NCBI GenBank assembly: GCA_025963775.1 | Contig: JAOQAD010000032.1 | Location: 45,199-109,198 of the forward strand | Length of the DNA stretch: 64,000 nucleotides | Direction of reading: 5' to 3' | From: Bacteroidota bacterium | GTDB lineage: Bacteria; Bacteroidota; Bacteroidia; 2-12-FULL-35-15 | Shown here: in pieces, positions 1 to 10,300 of the stretch | Position numbering within the stretch: the first letter of the stretch is position 1 | Layout of the letters: every line of letters begins with the position of its first letter | The notes under the pieces: model-generated | Told to the model about the DNA's origin: nothing | The model's input: only the letters and a program-made list of their open reading frames with translations | Databases searched by the model: none | Program-made: the position numbers and the translations under genes

Positions 1-201
1 ATCCTGCTCACCGATTTCGGTTACGACCGCTTGAACGGATCACCTGAAAAAATAAAAGAGCTTCCGGGCGTATCGAGCACAAGGGCGTTTAAGAACAACA
101 GGATCTACCGCGTGGAAGAGCATGATATGGTTTACCTCGGCCCGCGTACCGGCGAAAATGTGCTGAACATTCAAACGCTCATTCATAAAGATGGACAATA
201 A
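1..201 (+). CDS. hmuT: Hemin ABC transporter substrate-binding protein, C-terminal end (partial)
   Basis: Only the last 66 codons are in the window; the gene is cut by the left edge. The fragment is in frame from base 1 to the TAA at 199-201 and overlaps the start of the permease gene by 11 bp, the tight packing of one operon. The visible text (aromatic and charged residues followed by a short helix ending in HKDGQ) fits the C-terminal lobe of a periplasmic iron-chelate/hemin binding protein, but the call rests mainly on position: the two genes behind it are a FecCD-type permease and an HmuV-type ATPase. Other siderophore or cobalamin binding proteins are possible. Confidence 0.6.
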   Translation: MLLTDFGYDRLNGSPEKIKELPGVSSTRAFKNNRIYRVEEHDMVYLGPRTGENVLNIQTLIHKDGQ

Positions 202-1219
202 ACAATACAGGGGAACTTCTTTTATTCTCCTCATCCTTCTTGTTATTGTGCTGCTGCTCTCCATGAAATACGGGGCAGTGAACATCAGCCTTGATGAGAT
301 CTTCTCCGGTTTCAGCAAATGGCTTCACAACAATGAGAACATGACGCTGAATGAACGGATCTTCCTGCAGATCCGCCTGCCACGTGCGCTGCTCTGCATC
401 TTTGTAGGCGCCACGCTTGCAGTTGGCGGGGTGCTCATGCAGGCGCTGTTCCGCAATCCCATCGTGGAACCCGGGCTTGTGGGCACTTCCAGCGGTGCTG
501 CATTCGGAGCGGCTTTGTATTTTGTGATGGGCGCCACGTTTAAAGTGAATGCAGGCGAATGGACATTGCCGCTTGCCGCATGCGCCGGAGGAATCTTATC
601 CACGGCATTTGTATTCATGCTTTCACAATCAAAGCAAACAGGCAAAAGCTCCATTGTTGCATTGCTGCTGACGGGCATCGCCATCAACGCGCTGTTCATG
701 AGCGGCGTGGGTTTTCTCTCGTACATTGCAAGGGACCCGCAGGCACGCTCGATCACGTTCTGGAACCTCGGCACCTTATCCGGTGCCAGCTGGCATTCGG
801 TGATCATCATCGGGACATCCACCGTGATCTGCATTGCCATTGCGTTACGATATGCACGGCACCTGAATGCGCTGATGATCGGTGAAGAAGAAGCGCAATA
901 TCTTGGCATCAACATCAAAAAATTAAAAGCGGTGATCCTGCTGGTGAATGTAGTGATGGTTGCCACTGCCACCGCCTTTGTAGGCGTGATCAGCTTTGTA
1001 GGGCTCATCGTTCCTCACCTGCTGCGCATGATCAACGGTTCCGACAACCGCTTCCTGATCCGCAACGGCGCATTGCTGGGCGCGATATTGCTCAGTGCCG
1101 CCGACCTTGTGGCACGCATGGCGCTACGCCCCGCTGAATTACCGATCGGCATTGTAACATCCATTATCGGCGTGCCGGTATTCATTGTTTTATTACGCAG
1201 TAAAAATTATTTCTTCTGA
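191..1219 (+). CDS. hmuU: Hemin ABC transporter permease (FecCD/BtuC family)
   Basis: A 342-residue polytopic inner-membrane protein that would form the channel moving hemin (or another iron chelate) from periplasm to cytoplasm as a dimer. Family signatures are seen: an N-terminal membrane anchor (about residues 10-27), IRLPRALLCIFVGATLAVGG with the following MQALFRNPIVEPGLVG around residues 60-105, and the cytoplasmic coupling segment FVGLIVPHLLRMI near residue 275, typical of BtuC/FecD. About nine to ten hydrophobic segments are visible. It overlaps the preceding binding-protein gene by 11 bp and the ATPase gene by one base (TGATG), so the three are surely co-translated. Hemin as substrate is inferred from the HmuV-like ATPase. 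Confidence 0.88.
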   Translation: MDNKQYRGTSFILLILLVIVLLLSMKYGAVNISLDEIFSGFSKWLHNNENMTLNERIFLQIRLPRALLCIFVGATLAVGGVLMQALFRNPIVEPGLVGTSSGAAFGAALYFVMGATFKVNAGEWTLPLAACAGGILSTAFVFMLSQSKQTGKSSIVALLLTGIAINALFMSGVGFLSYIARDPQARSITFWNLGTLSGASWHSVIIIGTSTVICIAIALRYARHLNALMIGEEEAQYLGINIKKLKAVILLVNVVMVATATAFVGVISFVGLIVPHLLRMINGSDNRFLIRNGALLGAILLSAADLVARMALRPAELPIGIVTSIIGVPVFIVLLRSKNYFF

Positions 1220-1998
1220 TGCTCTCAGCAAAAAATATTACTTATACGATCGATGGAAAAACACTTCTTGATGATGTGTCCGTAAACTTTGAAGCGGGAA
1301 AGCTGAACCTCATCATCGGCCCTAACGGTGCAGGAAAATCAACGCTTGTAAAAGTGATCTGCAACCAGGTGCAGCCTTCGGGCAAGGGGACAATTTATTA
1401 CGGCGACAAAGATGTGCGCACATTTTCCATCGCGGAGTTAGCACGCATCCGTTCCGTACTGTCACAAAACATTGAGCTGGCTTTTCCCTTAAAAGTATCG
1501 GAAGTGGTGATGATGGGAAGGTATCCTCATTTTACGGGAAAGCCCGGCCCAAAAGATGAAGCCGCCTGTGAAGAAGCAATGCGCTTTTTTGATGTGCTTG
1601 ATATGGCAGGCCGGAATTACATGACGCTGAGCGGTGGTGAAAAACAGCGTGTGCATTTTGCAAGGGTTCTTGCGCAGATCTGGTACAAGCCCGCTGAAGG
1701 ATGCAGGTACCTTGTTCTGGACGAACCGCTTACTTTTTTAGATGTGCGTTACCAGTTCGATTTTATGAATAAGGTCACCTCGCTTTTGAAAGACGAGAAC
1801 CTTGTTGTGGTGGGTGTGGTTCACGATCTTAACCTCGCAGCAAAATTTGCGGGGCACATTGTGCTGCTGCACCAGGGAAAAGTGCTGTCAGCGGGAAACC
1901 GCGAACAGGTGCTCTCAAAAGAGAACATCCGTGCTGCCTATGGGCTTGAGCCTGTGATACACCATGATAAGGACGAAATGTACCTGTTCTTCAGATAA
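1219..1998 (+). CDS. hmuV: Hemin ABC transporter ATP-binding protein
   Basis: A 259-residue ATPase that powers the importer. Walker A (GPNGAGKS, about residues 36-43), the Q-loop region (VLSQNIELAFPL), ABC signature LSGGEKQR (about 137-144), Walker B YLVLDEP and the switch histidine in VVHDLNLAAKF are all present. The order and wording (RSVLSQNIELAFP, VMMGRYPH, ARVLAQIW ahead of Walker B) match the HmuV subgroup rather than BtuD or FecE. Its ATG shares one base with the permease stop codon. It ends the operon; no clear hairpin terminator follows. Confidence 0.9.
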   Translation: MLSAKNITYTIDGKTLLDDVSVNFEAGKLNLIIGPNGAGKSTLVKVICNQVQPSGKGTIYYGDKDVRTFSIAELARIRSVLSQNIELAFPLKVSEVVMMGRYPHFTGKPGPKDEAACEEAMRFFDVLDMAGRNYMTLSGGEKQRVHFARVLAQIWYKPAEGCRYLVLDEPLTFLDVRYQFDFMNKVTSLLKDENLVVVGVVHDLNLAAKFAGHIVLLHQGKVLSAGNREQVLSKENIRAAYGLEPVIHHDKDEMYLFFR

Positions 1999-2084
1999 AA
2001 TTCAGCATTTTTACCAGCAAGCGAAAAGCCGGAAGGCAATAACCGGGTAGTGCATTCGTTCACCTATCACCTAAACCAAAAAAA

Positions 2085-2744
2085 ATGAAAAAGATCTCCC
2101 TCAGCTTTATTGTATGCATGATGTCTGTATACACGTTCGCACAAACAGTACAGCCCGACACAACAAAAAAGGAATTCAGGAATATGATCGCCATCAGCGC
2201 CACCTCGCTCCTGCGCCAGTTTCTCCCGGGTACAGCGCCGGTAAGTTCTTCTTCCTCCAATCTTATCAGCTACAGGAGAGTGTTTAAGAGCAATGCCCTG
2301 CGGATCGGCCTCGGCGGAAATGTTGTGAATGATGACCAAAGCCTTACCGACTCTACCGGTGCTACACACGGCAACTACAGTGCGGGCATCCGGGTGGGAT
2401 ACGAGCATTACTGCTACCTGGCAAAAAAATGGATGTGGTATTTCGGTGCGGACCTTACAGCCGGGTATTCGGCAAACAACACTACGAATTATAACCCCCT
2501 TGCCACTTACAAAAGCTCTCAGAACACCAGCTCCTATGGACTTTCGCCATTGCTCGGCATTACCTTCAATATCAATCCCCGCTTAAGCATTGCTACGGAA
2601 GCGAGCCTCAATGTTGCCTATGTGCAGATAAAAGCCAAAGAATCGTCGGCACCAAACCCGGTATACGAACGGCATACAACGACCAACCGCATAGTGGCGC
2701 AGTTCAGCGAACCTGAATTCATAAGTATAAGGCTGAAATTATAG
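2085..2744 (+). CDS. Secreted outer-membrane beta-barrel-like protein, unknown function
   Basis: A 219-residue protein with a signal peptide (MKKISLSFIVCMMSVYTFAQ, cleavage after AQ-T about residue 20). The remainder alternates short polar and aromatic strands (for example GIRVGYEHYCYLAKKWMWYFGADLTAG, split by turns) and ends in a strand closing with RLKL, the pattern of small Bacteroidota outer-membrane barrels. No catalytic motif was recognised. It stands alone, 86 bp after hmuV; a link with hemin uptake is possible but unsupported. Confidence 0.6.
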   Translation: MKKISLSFIVCMMSVYTFAQTVQPDTTKKEFRNMIAISATSLLRQFLPGTAPVSSSSSNLISYRRVFKSNALRIGLGGNVVNDDQSLTDSTGATHGNYSAGIRVGYEHYCYLAKKWMWYFGADLTAGYSANNTTNYNPLATYKSSQNTSSYGLSPLLGITFNINPRLSIATEASLNVAYVQIKAKESSAPNPVYERHTTTNRIVAQFSEPEFISIRLKL

Positions 2745-2830
2745 AAAGCAGGGAGAATCAACCAGGATTGGTTTCCATAAATAAAAAGATTCTTCGGCTC
2801 CATTTCATTCCGCTCAGAATGACAAAGTGA

Positions 2831-4078
2831 TTATCTTCTCTGCGGCTTCGAGCTGCTGCTACTGTTGCTGTTTCTCCTGAATGGCTTTTTCTTTCCTGCA
2901 AAAGCAGGCTTTTTCATTTTCACTTCAGGTGCGTAAACCGGCCCTTGTCCTAAATGTGCAGGCAATGGGATCTTGTTCACTTCCGAGCCGATCAGCGATT
3001 CGATCTGGAAAAATTTCTGCTGGTCGTACTCATTGATGAAGGTCAATGCAACACCCGTTGATGATGCCCTTGCAGTACGGCCGATACGGTGGATATAATC
3101 TTCGGCATCACCCGGAACGTCATAATTGATCACGAGGTTGATATCTTCAATATCGATCCCGCGGGAAAGGATATCCGTTGCAACGAGGATCTGCGTTTGC
3201 TTGCTCCTGAAATTGCGCAATACTTCTTCACGCTCATTTTGCTCAAGGTCCGAATGGATCGCTTTTGCCTTGATCCCTGCTTTCTGCAGGTCGCGGTCAA
3301 GCTCTTTCACTTTCTGCTTCGTGGAAACGAAGATGATCACGCTGCTCAGCTCTTTCTCTTTTCCTTCGAGCAATGATTTGATGAGGTTGTTTTTCTGTGT
3401 GTCGTACACGAGGTACGCACCCTGCACCACTCCTGCTGCCGGCTTGGAGATGGCGATGTTGACCTGCTCCGGCTCATTCAGCAGTTTTGTGGCAAGTGTC
3501 CTGATCTTCGGCGGCATGGTTGCCGAGAACATCAGGGTTTGTCTTTTCTTCGGTAAGTAAGTCGTGATCTTTAAGATATCATCCACGAATCCCATATCGA
3601 GCATCCTGTCGGCCTCATCGAGGATCAGGTGCTTTACATCATCCAGCTTCACATATCCCATGTTCAAATGGGCCATGAAACGGCCGGGCGTTGCCACGAT
3701 CACATTAGCGCCCTGTGTAAGCGCCCTTTTTTCTGTTTCAAATACACTTCCGTCGCTTCCGCCGTAAATGGCGATGGAGCTCACGGATGTGAAATAAGAG
3801 AATCCCTGCAAAGCCTGGTCGATCTGTAAAGCCAGCTCTCGCGTAGGCACAATGATGAGGGTGTTGGTGGAATGTGTGTCTTCTTTTGCAAGCTTGTTAA
3901 GGATCGGGAGCACAAAGGCGGCTGTTTTGCCGGTGCCGGTCTGGGCACAGGCGATCAGGTCCTTGTTGTTCAATATGATCGGGATTGCTTGTTCCTGGAT
4001 GGGTGTTGGGCTCTCAAAGCCCATTGAATCAAGCCCTTCCTGCAGGCTTGGCTCAAAATTAAATTCGCTGAATTTCAA
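2831..4078 (-). CDS. rhlE: DEAD-box ATP-dependent RNA helicase (RhlE-like)
   Basis: A 415-residue cytoplasmic RNA helicase for RNA structure remodelling, ribosome assembly or cold adaptation. In order: Q motif (F..F...L......G...PTPIQ), motif I AQTGTGKT, Ia PTRELALQ, GG doublet, TPGR, DEAD variant VLDEAD read as LILDEADRMLDMGF, motif III SAT, helicase domain VI HRIGRTAR near residue 335, and a basic lysine/serine-rich tail. The start is a TTG at 4078: the Q-motif phenylalanines begin at residue 3, and a stop lies only six codons upstream, so the first in-frame ATG would remove the Q motif. A degenerate promoter element (TATCTTCG on the minus strand) lies about 25 bp upstream. Confidence 0.92.
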   Translation of the reverse strand: MKFSEFNFEPSLQEGLDSMGFESPTPIQEQAIPIILNNKDLIACAQTGTGKTAAFVLPILNKLAKEDTHSTNTLIIVPTRELALQIDQALQGFSYFTSVSSIAIYGGSDGSVFETEKRALTQGANVIVATPGRFMAHLNMGYVKLDDVKHLILDEADRMLDMGFVDDILKITTYLPKKRQTLMFSATMPPKIRTLATKLLNEPEQVNIAISKPAAGVVQGAYLVYDTQKNNLIKSLLEGKEKELSSVIIFVSTKQKVKELDRDLQKAGIKAKAIHSDLEQNEREEVLRNFRSKQTQILVATDILSRGIDIEDINLVINYDVPGDAEDYIHRIGRTARASSTGVALTFINEYDQQKFFQIESLIGSEVNKIPLPAHLGQGPVYAPEVKMKKPAFAGKKKPFRRNSNSSSSSKPQRR

Positions 4079-4518
4079 ATCGTTCTTGTTAAATTATACT
4101 GCGAAGATACGGCTAATTTTTCATTAAATACCTATCCCGGCAAGCGGGTAGCGTTTTGAACACGAAGCGACCTTTTTTCTTTTTCTTTTTTCTTGAAGAA
4201 ACAAAAAATCAAGAAAGCCTGATCCCTTCCCACAAGGCTACACGGCATCGCAGGCTTTCAGGCCTCACGCGCAGCTCCGGGCAGTCTTTTACGGCTAAAC
4301 GATAAAATATGGATTCCAATTTTTACCGCTTGCCGGATGAGGTCTGCCCGAAGGAGGAATTGCGTCTTTTGGGCGAAAGTATCGAGGACTGGTCTACTTC
4401 CCGATACGCTGCACACTCGAAGTGACCTTATTTATCATGCATATCAACTTCAACATTTTTTTGCAAAGCGCCTTCTTTAATAGGCCTTTATATTCTATAT
4501 TCGTAGAATATTCATTCC
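4079..4518. other. 440-bp intergenic region with degenerate repeat matter
   Basis: A gene-free stretch between two divergent genes. It holds a pyrimidine tract (4172-4195) that can fold with 4209-4216 (TTTCTTGA against TCAAGAAA), and near 4376-4432 a degenerate half copy of the window's dispersed palindrome (TATCGAGG ... CCGATAC ... ACTCGAAGTGAC). A 38-codon open frame from 4311 has no gene-like features. No RNA gene was recognised. Confidence 0.45.
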
Positions 4519-5091
4519 ATGTTTAAACTTATTTTTAAATTATTCGGCTGGAAGATCACACATTATCTCCCGGATGAAATAAAAAAGTGTGTGATCGTAG
4601 TGGCCCCTCATACCAGCAACTGGGAATTTGTTTTCGGGATGGGCGCTATCCGTTTCATGAAGCTGTATCCCCGCTTTGCCATTAAAAAAGAATGGATCCG
4701 CTTTCCTTTCAAAAGGCTGATGCTGTCCTCGGGCGCACTGCCCATCGACCGGAATGCAAGGAACACACTCGGGGAGAAAACAGGCACGGTTGATGCCATG
4801 GCGGACCTGTTTAAAACGCATGATACGCTAAGGCTGATCATTACCCCGGAAGGCACACGCTCCCGTATGGAAAAGTGGAAAACAGGATTCTACCACGTGG
4901 CCATGAAAGCAAACGTGCCGATAGCATTGGGCTTCATGGATTATGAGAAAAAAGAATGCGGCATCGACAAGATCATTTACCCGAGCGGCGATTACAAGTC
5001 CGACATGAAGCTGATCATGGATTTTTATAAAAACGTAAAAGCAAAACATCCTCAGAATTTCAGCGTGGATGTTGAATTGAGCAAACCTTAA
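4519..5091 (+). CDS. PlsC-family 1-acyl-glycerol-3-phosphate acyltransferase homologue
   Basis: A 190-residue acyltransferase-fold protein, shorter than classical PlsC (about 240). The catalytic block reads VAPHTSNWEF: H31 is present, but the aspartate of the HX4D motif is replaced by glutamate (E36). The second block PEGTRSR is intact, followed by WKTGFYHVA, typical of this small subfamily. It would transfer an acyl chain to a lysophospholipid or related acceptor at the inner membrane; the acceptor is unknown. The thioredoxin-fold gene starts 11 bp downstream, so the two are probably co-transcribed. Confidence 0.78.
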   Translation: MFKLIFKLFGWKITHYLPDEIKKCVIVVAPHTSNWEFVFGMGAIRFMKLYPRFAIKKEWIRFPFKRLMLSSGALPIDRNARNTLGEKTGTVDAMADLFKTHDTLRLIITPEGTRSRMEKWKTGFYHVAMKANVPIALGFMDYEKKECGIDKIIYPSGDYKSDMKLIMDFYKNVKAKHPQNFSVDVELSKP

Positions 5092-5102
5092 ATCTTTTAA
5101 AA

Positions 5103-6305
5103 ATGAAATTTTTCCTGAACTATTTATTTGCTGCAGTGTTTGTGCTGGGCAGCTCCGGGCTGAAGGCACAGAAAAAAGAGATCAGCTTCGAACATGGCAA
5201 TTGGGCCGAAGTCCTTGCCAGATCTAAAAAAGAGAACAAGCTGATCTATCTCGATTGCTACACCACCTGGTGCGGGCCCTGCAAATGGATGGCAAAAAAT
5301 GTATTCACCAACGATACGGTTGCTGATTTTTACAACGCGAATTTTGTGAACGTGGAGATCGACATGGAAAAAGGTGAAGGCATTGAGCTGGCAAAAAAAT
5401 ACGGCATCCGCGCCTACCCGACCATGCTGTACCTTAATTCCGACGGTGAAGTGATGCACCGCAGCTGCGGCTCCTCCCCGGTTGCAAGTTTTATCAATAC
5501 AGGGAAAGACGCCCTCGATCCCAACAGGCAGCTTGCAGCCAACACAAAGAAATTCAATAACGGAAATGCCACAGGCGCTTTTGCTGAATCATACCTTGTT
5601 ATGCTCGAAAGCGGCTGCCAGGATTATAAAGCAGAGCTTACCGCGTATCTTTCCACCCAAAAGGAAAGCGAGCTTACTTCACGCACGAACTGGAACATCA
5701 TCTATAAATACGTGAATGATTATTCCTCCAAAGAGTTCATGATCCTTGAAAAGAACAGGGATGCCTTCAGTAAACTATACACGAAAGATTCCGTGCAGGA
5801 CAAGATCAATCATGTGTATACTTCGGGGCTGTACATCGCGATCAACAAGAAAGACGACGGAGCATTCCAGTCGCTGAAGGAAAAAGTGAAAGCATCGGGA
5901 AACCCGGATGCGGAGATGGTGATCATGGATGCCGACCTGCGGTACTACATGTCGAAAAAGGACTGGAAGAACTATGCCGCCACTGCAAGCGGCTATGCAG
6001 ACAAATACATCAAAGACAATGCAATGGGTTTGAACGGCATTGCATGGAATTTTTATGAGAACGTGGACGATGTTGCCATGATGGAAAAGGCTGCAGCATG
6101 GGCAAAGCACTCTGTAGAGCTGCAAAGCATCTATGCAAATAACGATACGTATGCGGCTGTACTTTACAAATTAGGCAAAAAGGAAGAAGCGAAGAAAGTT
6201 GCTGAAAAGGCCATAGAGCTTGCAAAAGTAAGCGGTGACGATTATTCCGAAACAGCAGCGCTGCTAAAGAAGATCGAAAAGATGAAGGATCCGGCATCGC
6301 ATTAA
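5103..6305 (+). CDS. Periplasmic thioredoxin-fold protein with TPR-like tail
   Basis: A 400-residue exported protein. Residues 1-22 are a signal peptide. The thioredoxin fold follows, with active-site motif WCGPCKWM (C57 and C60) and the cis-proline block AYPTMLYLNSDGEV. The DUF255-like wording WAEVLARSKKENKLIYLDCYTTWCGPC (read in parts) is typical of Bacteroidota. The C-terminal 250 residues are helical with TPR-like repeats near 330-390 (ANNDTYAAVLYKLGKKEEAKKV in parts). The likely role is thiol-disulfide exchange or reduction in the periplasm. It sits 11 bp after the acyltransferase gene. Confidence 0.82.
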   Translation: MKFFLNYLFAAVFVLGSSGLKAQKKEISFEHGNWAEVLARSKKENKLIYLDCYTTWCGPCKWMAKNVFTNDTVADFYNANFVNVEIDMEKGEGIELAKKYGIRAYPTMLYLNSDGEVMHRSCGSSPVASFINTGKDALDPNRQLAANTKKFNNGNATGAFAESYLVMLESGCQDYKAELTAYLSTQKESELTSRTNWNIIYKYVNDYSSKEFMILEKNRDAFSKLYTKDSVQDKINHVYTSGLYIAINKKDDGAFQSLKEKVKASGNPDAEMVIMDADLRYYMSKKDWKNYAATASGYADKYIKDNAMGLNGIAWNFYENVDDVAMMEKAAAWAKHSVELQSIYANNDTYAAVLYKLGKKEEAKKVAEKAIELAKVSGDDYSETAALLKKIEKMKDPASH

Positions 6306-6362
6306 AAGGCATCAGCATGAGCATTGGATCATTTATCGGCACTTTTTATCCGCTTGTCAAAA

Positions 6363-6397
6363 TTTGTTGATAAAGTGTTTTTTCTTAGATACTTTTA
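6363..6397 (+). promoter_or_regulatory. Putative Bacteroidota promoter for the 6404 gene
   Basis: TTTG at 6363-6366 and TACTTTTA at 6390-6397 with a 23-bp spacer. The -7 box misses the final G of the consensus TAnnTTTG, so this is moderate support only. It lies just upstream of the secreted-protein and sensor-phosphatase pair. Confidence 0.35.
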
Positions 6398-6403
6398 CCA
6401 GAT

Positions 6404-7384
6404 ATGAAAAGCTTTCTCATTGCGATACTAAGCATTTTCTTTATTCCCGCTTGTTTCGCCCAGCAAATACCTGCACCGGAAGAAAACATTCCATACCTGG
6501 TTACCTTTGCTAAAAACGGTGTTCAGTCATGGGGCGATGACGACTTTTCCCAAACCTGGTTTTTTGTAGTCCCGAAGTTCCAGGCAAAACCCGTATACAT
6601 CCGCATTTTTGACCCTGAAACAGGCGGCGACCTTGATGAGAAGAAAGGCGAATTCAATACAAAGACGCAGTATTCCGTTTACGGCGGAAAAGGCTGCTTC
6701 ACCACGAAAGACGTTCGCGACAACCAGCCGAAAGGCAATTACAAAAGCGGGAACCTGCTGTACACGAAAACATTCGGCAACAACGAGATCTACGATGGCG
6801 AATGGTATACTTTCGGCCCTTTCAATCCGAAGGAGGGCGAATTCGTGAATGAATACGGCGGCTACATCTTCAAGATCGTTGCGGAAGGCATCAGCGGCGA
6901 CGATGGCAACCTGTACAGCTACTTTTTAAGCGAATCGCCTGTGGAGAATAAGCCTGTGGAAGGCGGAAATGCATTTACCTTTGAATACACCTTCCGCTTG
7001 TCAGACAGTCCGAACAACGTGGCGCACCTCTATCCCTTCATCGAGGAGAATGTGATCTCTGTAAAGATCTCCAATTTCGATTTCGATAACGACGGCGACA
7101 TCAATATCATTTCCATCGTGAAGAAGAAAGAGCTCAGCAAATCCTCCGGCGATAACATCTGGGCCACCAGCGAGCACAGGATCGTGGAGCAGGAAAAGAA
7201 GACCACGCTGGATGTGCAGTTCATCAAAAACAAGAAGATCATCATTAAGAACAACAATGTTACGCTGTATGTGACCAACCAATACGGTGATATGCTGCCC
7301 ATCTACACCATGCCGATCGGCGGAAGCCCGAACAGCAATTACAAGGTGCAGTTCAACCAGAAGAAGAAAACAACCACTTATTAA
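6404..7384 (+). CDS. Secreted protein of unknown function paired with a sensor phosphatase
   Basis: A 326-residue protein with a clear signal peptide (MKSFLIAILSIFFIPACFAQ, cleavage after AQ). The mature part is strand-rich and charged, with GGDLDEKKGEFNT and DFDFDNDGDINII segments, and has no membrane anchor. The family was not recognised. The next gene begins only 8 bp after the stop and has its own signal sequence, so the two are very likely translated together; the protein could be a partner or ligand of the exported propeller sensor. Confidence 0.6.
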   Translation: MKSFLIAILSIFFIPACFAQQIPAPEENIPYLVTFAKNGVQSWGDDDFSQTWFFVVPKFQAKPVYIRIFDPETGGDLDEKKGEFNTKTQYSVYGGKGCFTTKDVRDNQPKGNYKSGNLLYTKTFGNNEIYDGEWYTFGPFNPKEGEFVNEYGGYIFKIVAEGISGDDGNLYSYFLSESPVENKPVEGGNAFTFEYTFRLSDSPNNVAHLYPFIEENVISVKISNFDFDNDGDINIISIVKKKELSKSSGDNIWATSEHRIVEQEKKTTLDVQFIKNKKIIIKNNNVTLYVTNQYGDMLPIYTMPIGGSPNSNYKVQFNQKKKTTTY

Positions 7385-7392
7385 TCATTGAT

Positions 7393-10300
7393 TTGAAAAC
7401 AGCGCTAAGGCCTTATTTCCTTTTGTTTATCTGCCTATGCTTCTCTTTGCCTGCATTCACGCAAGCGTATCAATTCAAATCCTATAACATCGACAACGGC
7501 ATTTCCCAGCCGTATGTATATACCATCAACCAGGATAAAAATGGCTATCTCTGGATCGGCACAGGGGAAGGGCTTTGCAAGTTCGATGGCGTGAGCTTCA
7601 AATCCTTTTACACTACCGATGGCATTGCTGAAAATTTTGTAACGGCAAGCTACAGGGACAACAACCGCAATCTCTGGCTGGGCTTTAACCAGGGCAGCAT
7701 CACGTTTTACGACGGCAAACATTTCAAATCCATCAACACTTCCGGCTTTGCAAAAAGCCCTGTAACTGCGATCACCGGCGATGAAAAAGGAAATGTATGG
7801 TGCGCCACGCAGAACGACGGCATCTTCCGCATTAGCAAGATCTTTGAAGTGTCGGTGTACAAAATTGAATTCGACAGGGAGAATATTTATTCCATCGCCT
7901 TTGTAAAAAGCAACCGGCTGCTGGTGGGAACGGCAGAGGGACTGAAGCTGTATGAAATGCAGGGACAGGAGCAAAAGCCGAAGTTCCTCAGCATTATAAA
8001 GGGAATCCCGGAAGCACAGATAAAATGCATTTCGCGGAAAAGGAATTCAACCAGCTTCTGGATCGGCAGCGAAGATGAAGGATTGTTCCTGCTCACGCCC
8101 ATCTCCGGCGATCAGTTCAGGATCTCCTCCATCGCGGATGACATCGGCATTAAGCTGCCGAATGTGCAGGCTGTATATGAAGATGCACAATCGAATCTCT
8201 GGGTGGCCACCTTCGGCAACGGCGTTTACAAGCTCTTCCTTTCCGCTACACAGGCAAAATACAAGGAGTTCCTTCACCTCAGCGAGGAGAACGGGCTTGG
8301 CAACAATTACATCAAAAGCATTTATTCCGATCACGAAGGCAACATGTGGATCGGTACGTACGGAACCGGCATCATACAGATCACGGATAACTTTTTCACC
8401 TTCTACAAAAATTTCCTGAAAAGCTACAGCGACAATGTTACCTGCCTGATCGTTGATGAGCATCAAAAATGGTTCGGGCTCGAGAACGGGCTGCTGAAGA
8501 TCGATGTGAATGCCGGGCAGAAATATTCCACGTACAACAAGTCAAACGGATTTACCGACGACAAGGTAACAGCCGTGTACCGCGCAGACAGCACGCACTT
8601 ATACATCGGTACGGAAGAGGAAGGATTGTACCTGGTGGATACGCACACCTCCACTTTTAAAAAGATCCGGCTCAGCGATGATGAGCTCTGCAATTCCATC
8701 AACTGCATCACCGGTTATGGGAATACGCTCTGGGTCGCCACTAAGAACGGGATCTTCCGGATGGACAATGATAAAAACACCACTTCACATTACACTACGG
8801 AAACCGGGTTGCCGCACAACAACATCAATTACATTTACTACGATAAAAAAAATACGGTCTGGATCGGGACACACAGCAATTTCCTTAGCAGCATCAATAT
8901 CAAAACAGACAGCCTTACGAACAGGAAAGTGTACGATGCCACCGACCTGCTCACCATTACCGGGATTTTTGAAGACCAGGACAAAAATATATGGATCAGC
9001 ACATTCGGGAACGGCATTTTCCGCATCAAAGACAAGATCACGCACTTCACTACAGACAAAGGACTGGCTTCCAATTATTGCTACGGCATCACCGATGATG
9101 GTTCCGGGAACATCTGGATCGGGCACCGCATGGCGCTCAGCAGGTTCAAGCCGCAAAAGGAGATCATTGATGTATTCACAAAAAGCGAGGGCATTACCGG
9201 CGACTGCAATTACAACGCCTTTGTAAAAGATGAAAGCGGGAATGCATGGTTCGGTACCACGGATGGCGCGATCCGCTTCGATCCGCACAAGGACAAGAAG
9301 AACACCATTCCCCCGATCGTGAACATTTCTTCCATCAAATTCAACGACAAGGAGCCGCAGTATTCCAAAGACATTCTCCTGCCGTATGATACGTATAAGA
9401 TGCGCATCGATTTTATCGGGATCAGCTTCAGGACCAACTCGAACACGCTTTACCAGTATAAGCTGGAAGGCTTTGATGCCGACTGGTCCGATAAAACAAA
9501 AATCCCTTTTGTGCAGTACGGAAAATTATCGGATGGCGAGTATGTGTTCCTGCTGAAGGCATACAATAACGATGGCATTGGCAACAACACTCCTTTAAGT
9601 GTGAAGATCGTGATCGAAAAGCCTTTCTGGAAAAAATGGTGGTTCATTGTGCTTTGCCTCGCAGTGCTTTTTTATATGATCTATTTCTACATCAAGATCA
9701 GGGAAGGAAATCACCGCAGGTTCCAGGCACAGCTGCAGAAAGCACTGAATGAAAAAACACGCGAGGTGATCGCGCAGAAGGAGGAGATCGAAAAGAAGAA
9801 CAAGGACATCACCGACAGTATCCGCTATGCAAAGCGGATCCAGGATGCCTTGCTGCCGGAAGTGAAAAAACTGTACACACATTTCCCCGAATCATTCATC
9901 TTCTTCCAGCCAAGGGATATTGTGAGCGGCGATTTTTACTGGTACGACAAATACGGCGACAAGATGATCGTTGCCTGCGCAGATGCAACGGGGCATGGCG
10001 TTCCGGGCGCTTTCATGAGCATGATCGGGAGCACCCTGCTCAAAGACATCACTTCACGCAAGGGGATCACATCTCCGGCTTTTGCACTTGCGGCGCTGGA
10101 TGAGGAAATAAAAATGCTGCTGAAGCAGAACGACGGCGAGCATGACCAAACGCAGGACAGCGTGGATCTTGTGATCTGCGAGATAGATGTAAAGACCAAC
10201 ATGGTGAGGATCTGCTCTACGAAACGCTCTGTGTTCATTGTGCACAAGAATGAGCTTCGCCTGATCAAGAAGGAGAACACCGATAACCAGCAGTATGAAA

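Noticed and set aside
325..1008. Minus-strand frame of 227 codons opposite the hemin permease
   Set aside because: Shadow of hmuU; low-complexity composition and no motif.
4311..4427. 38-codon frame in the 4.1-4.5 kb gap
   Set aside because: It runs into a degenerate dispersed repeat, has no upstream signal and no protein-like pattern.
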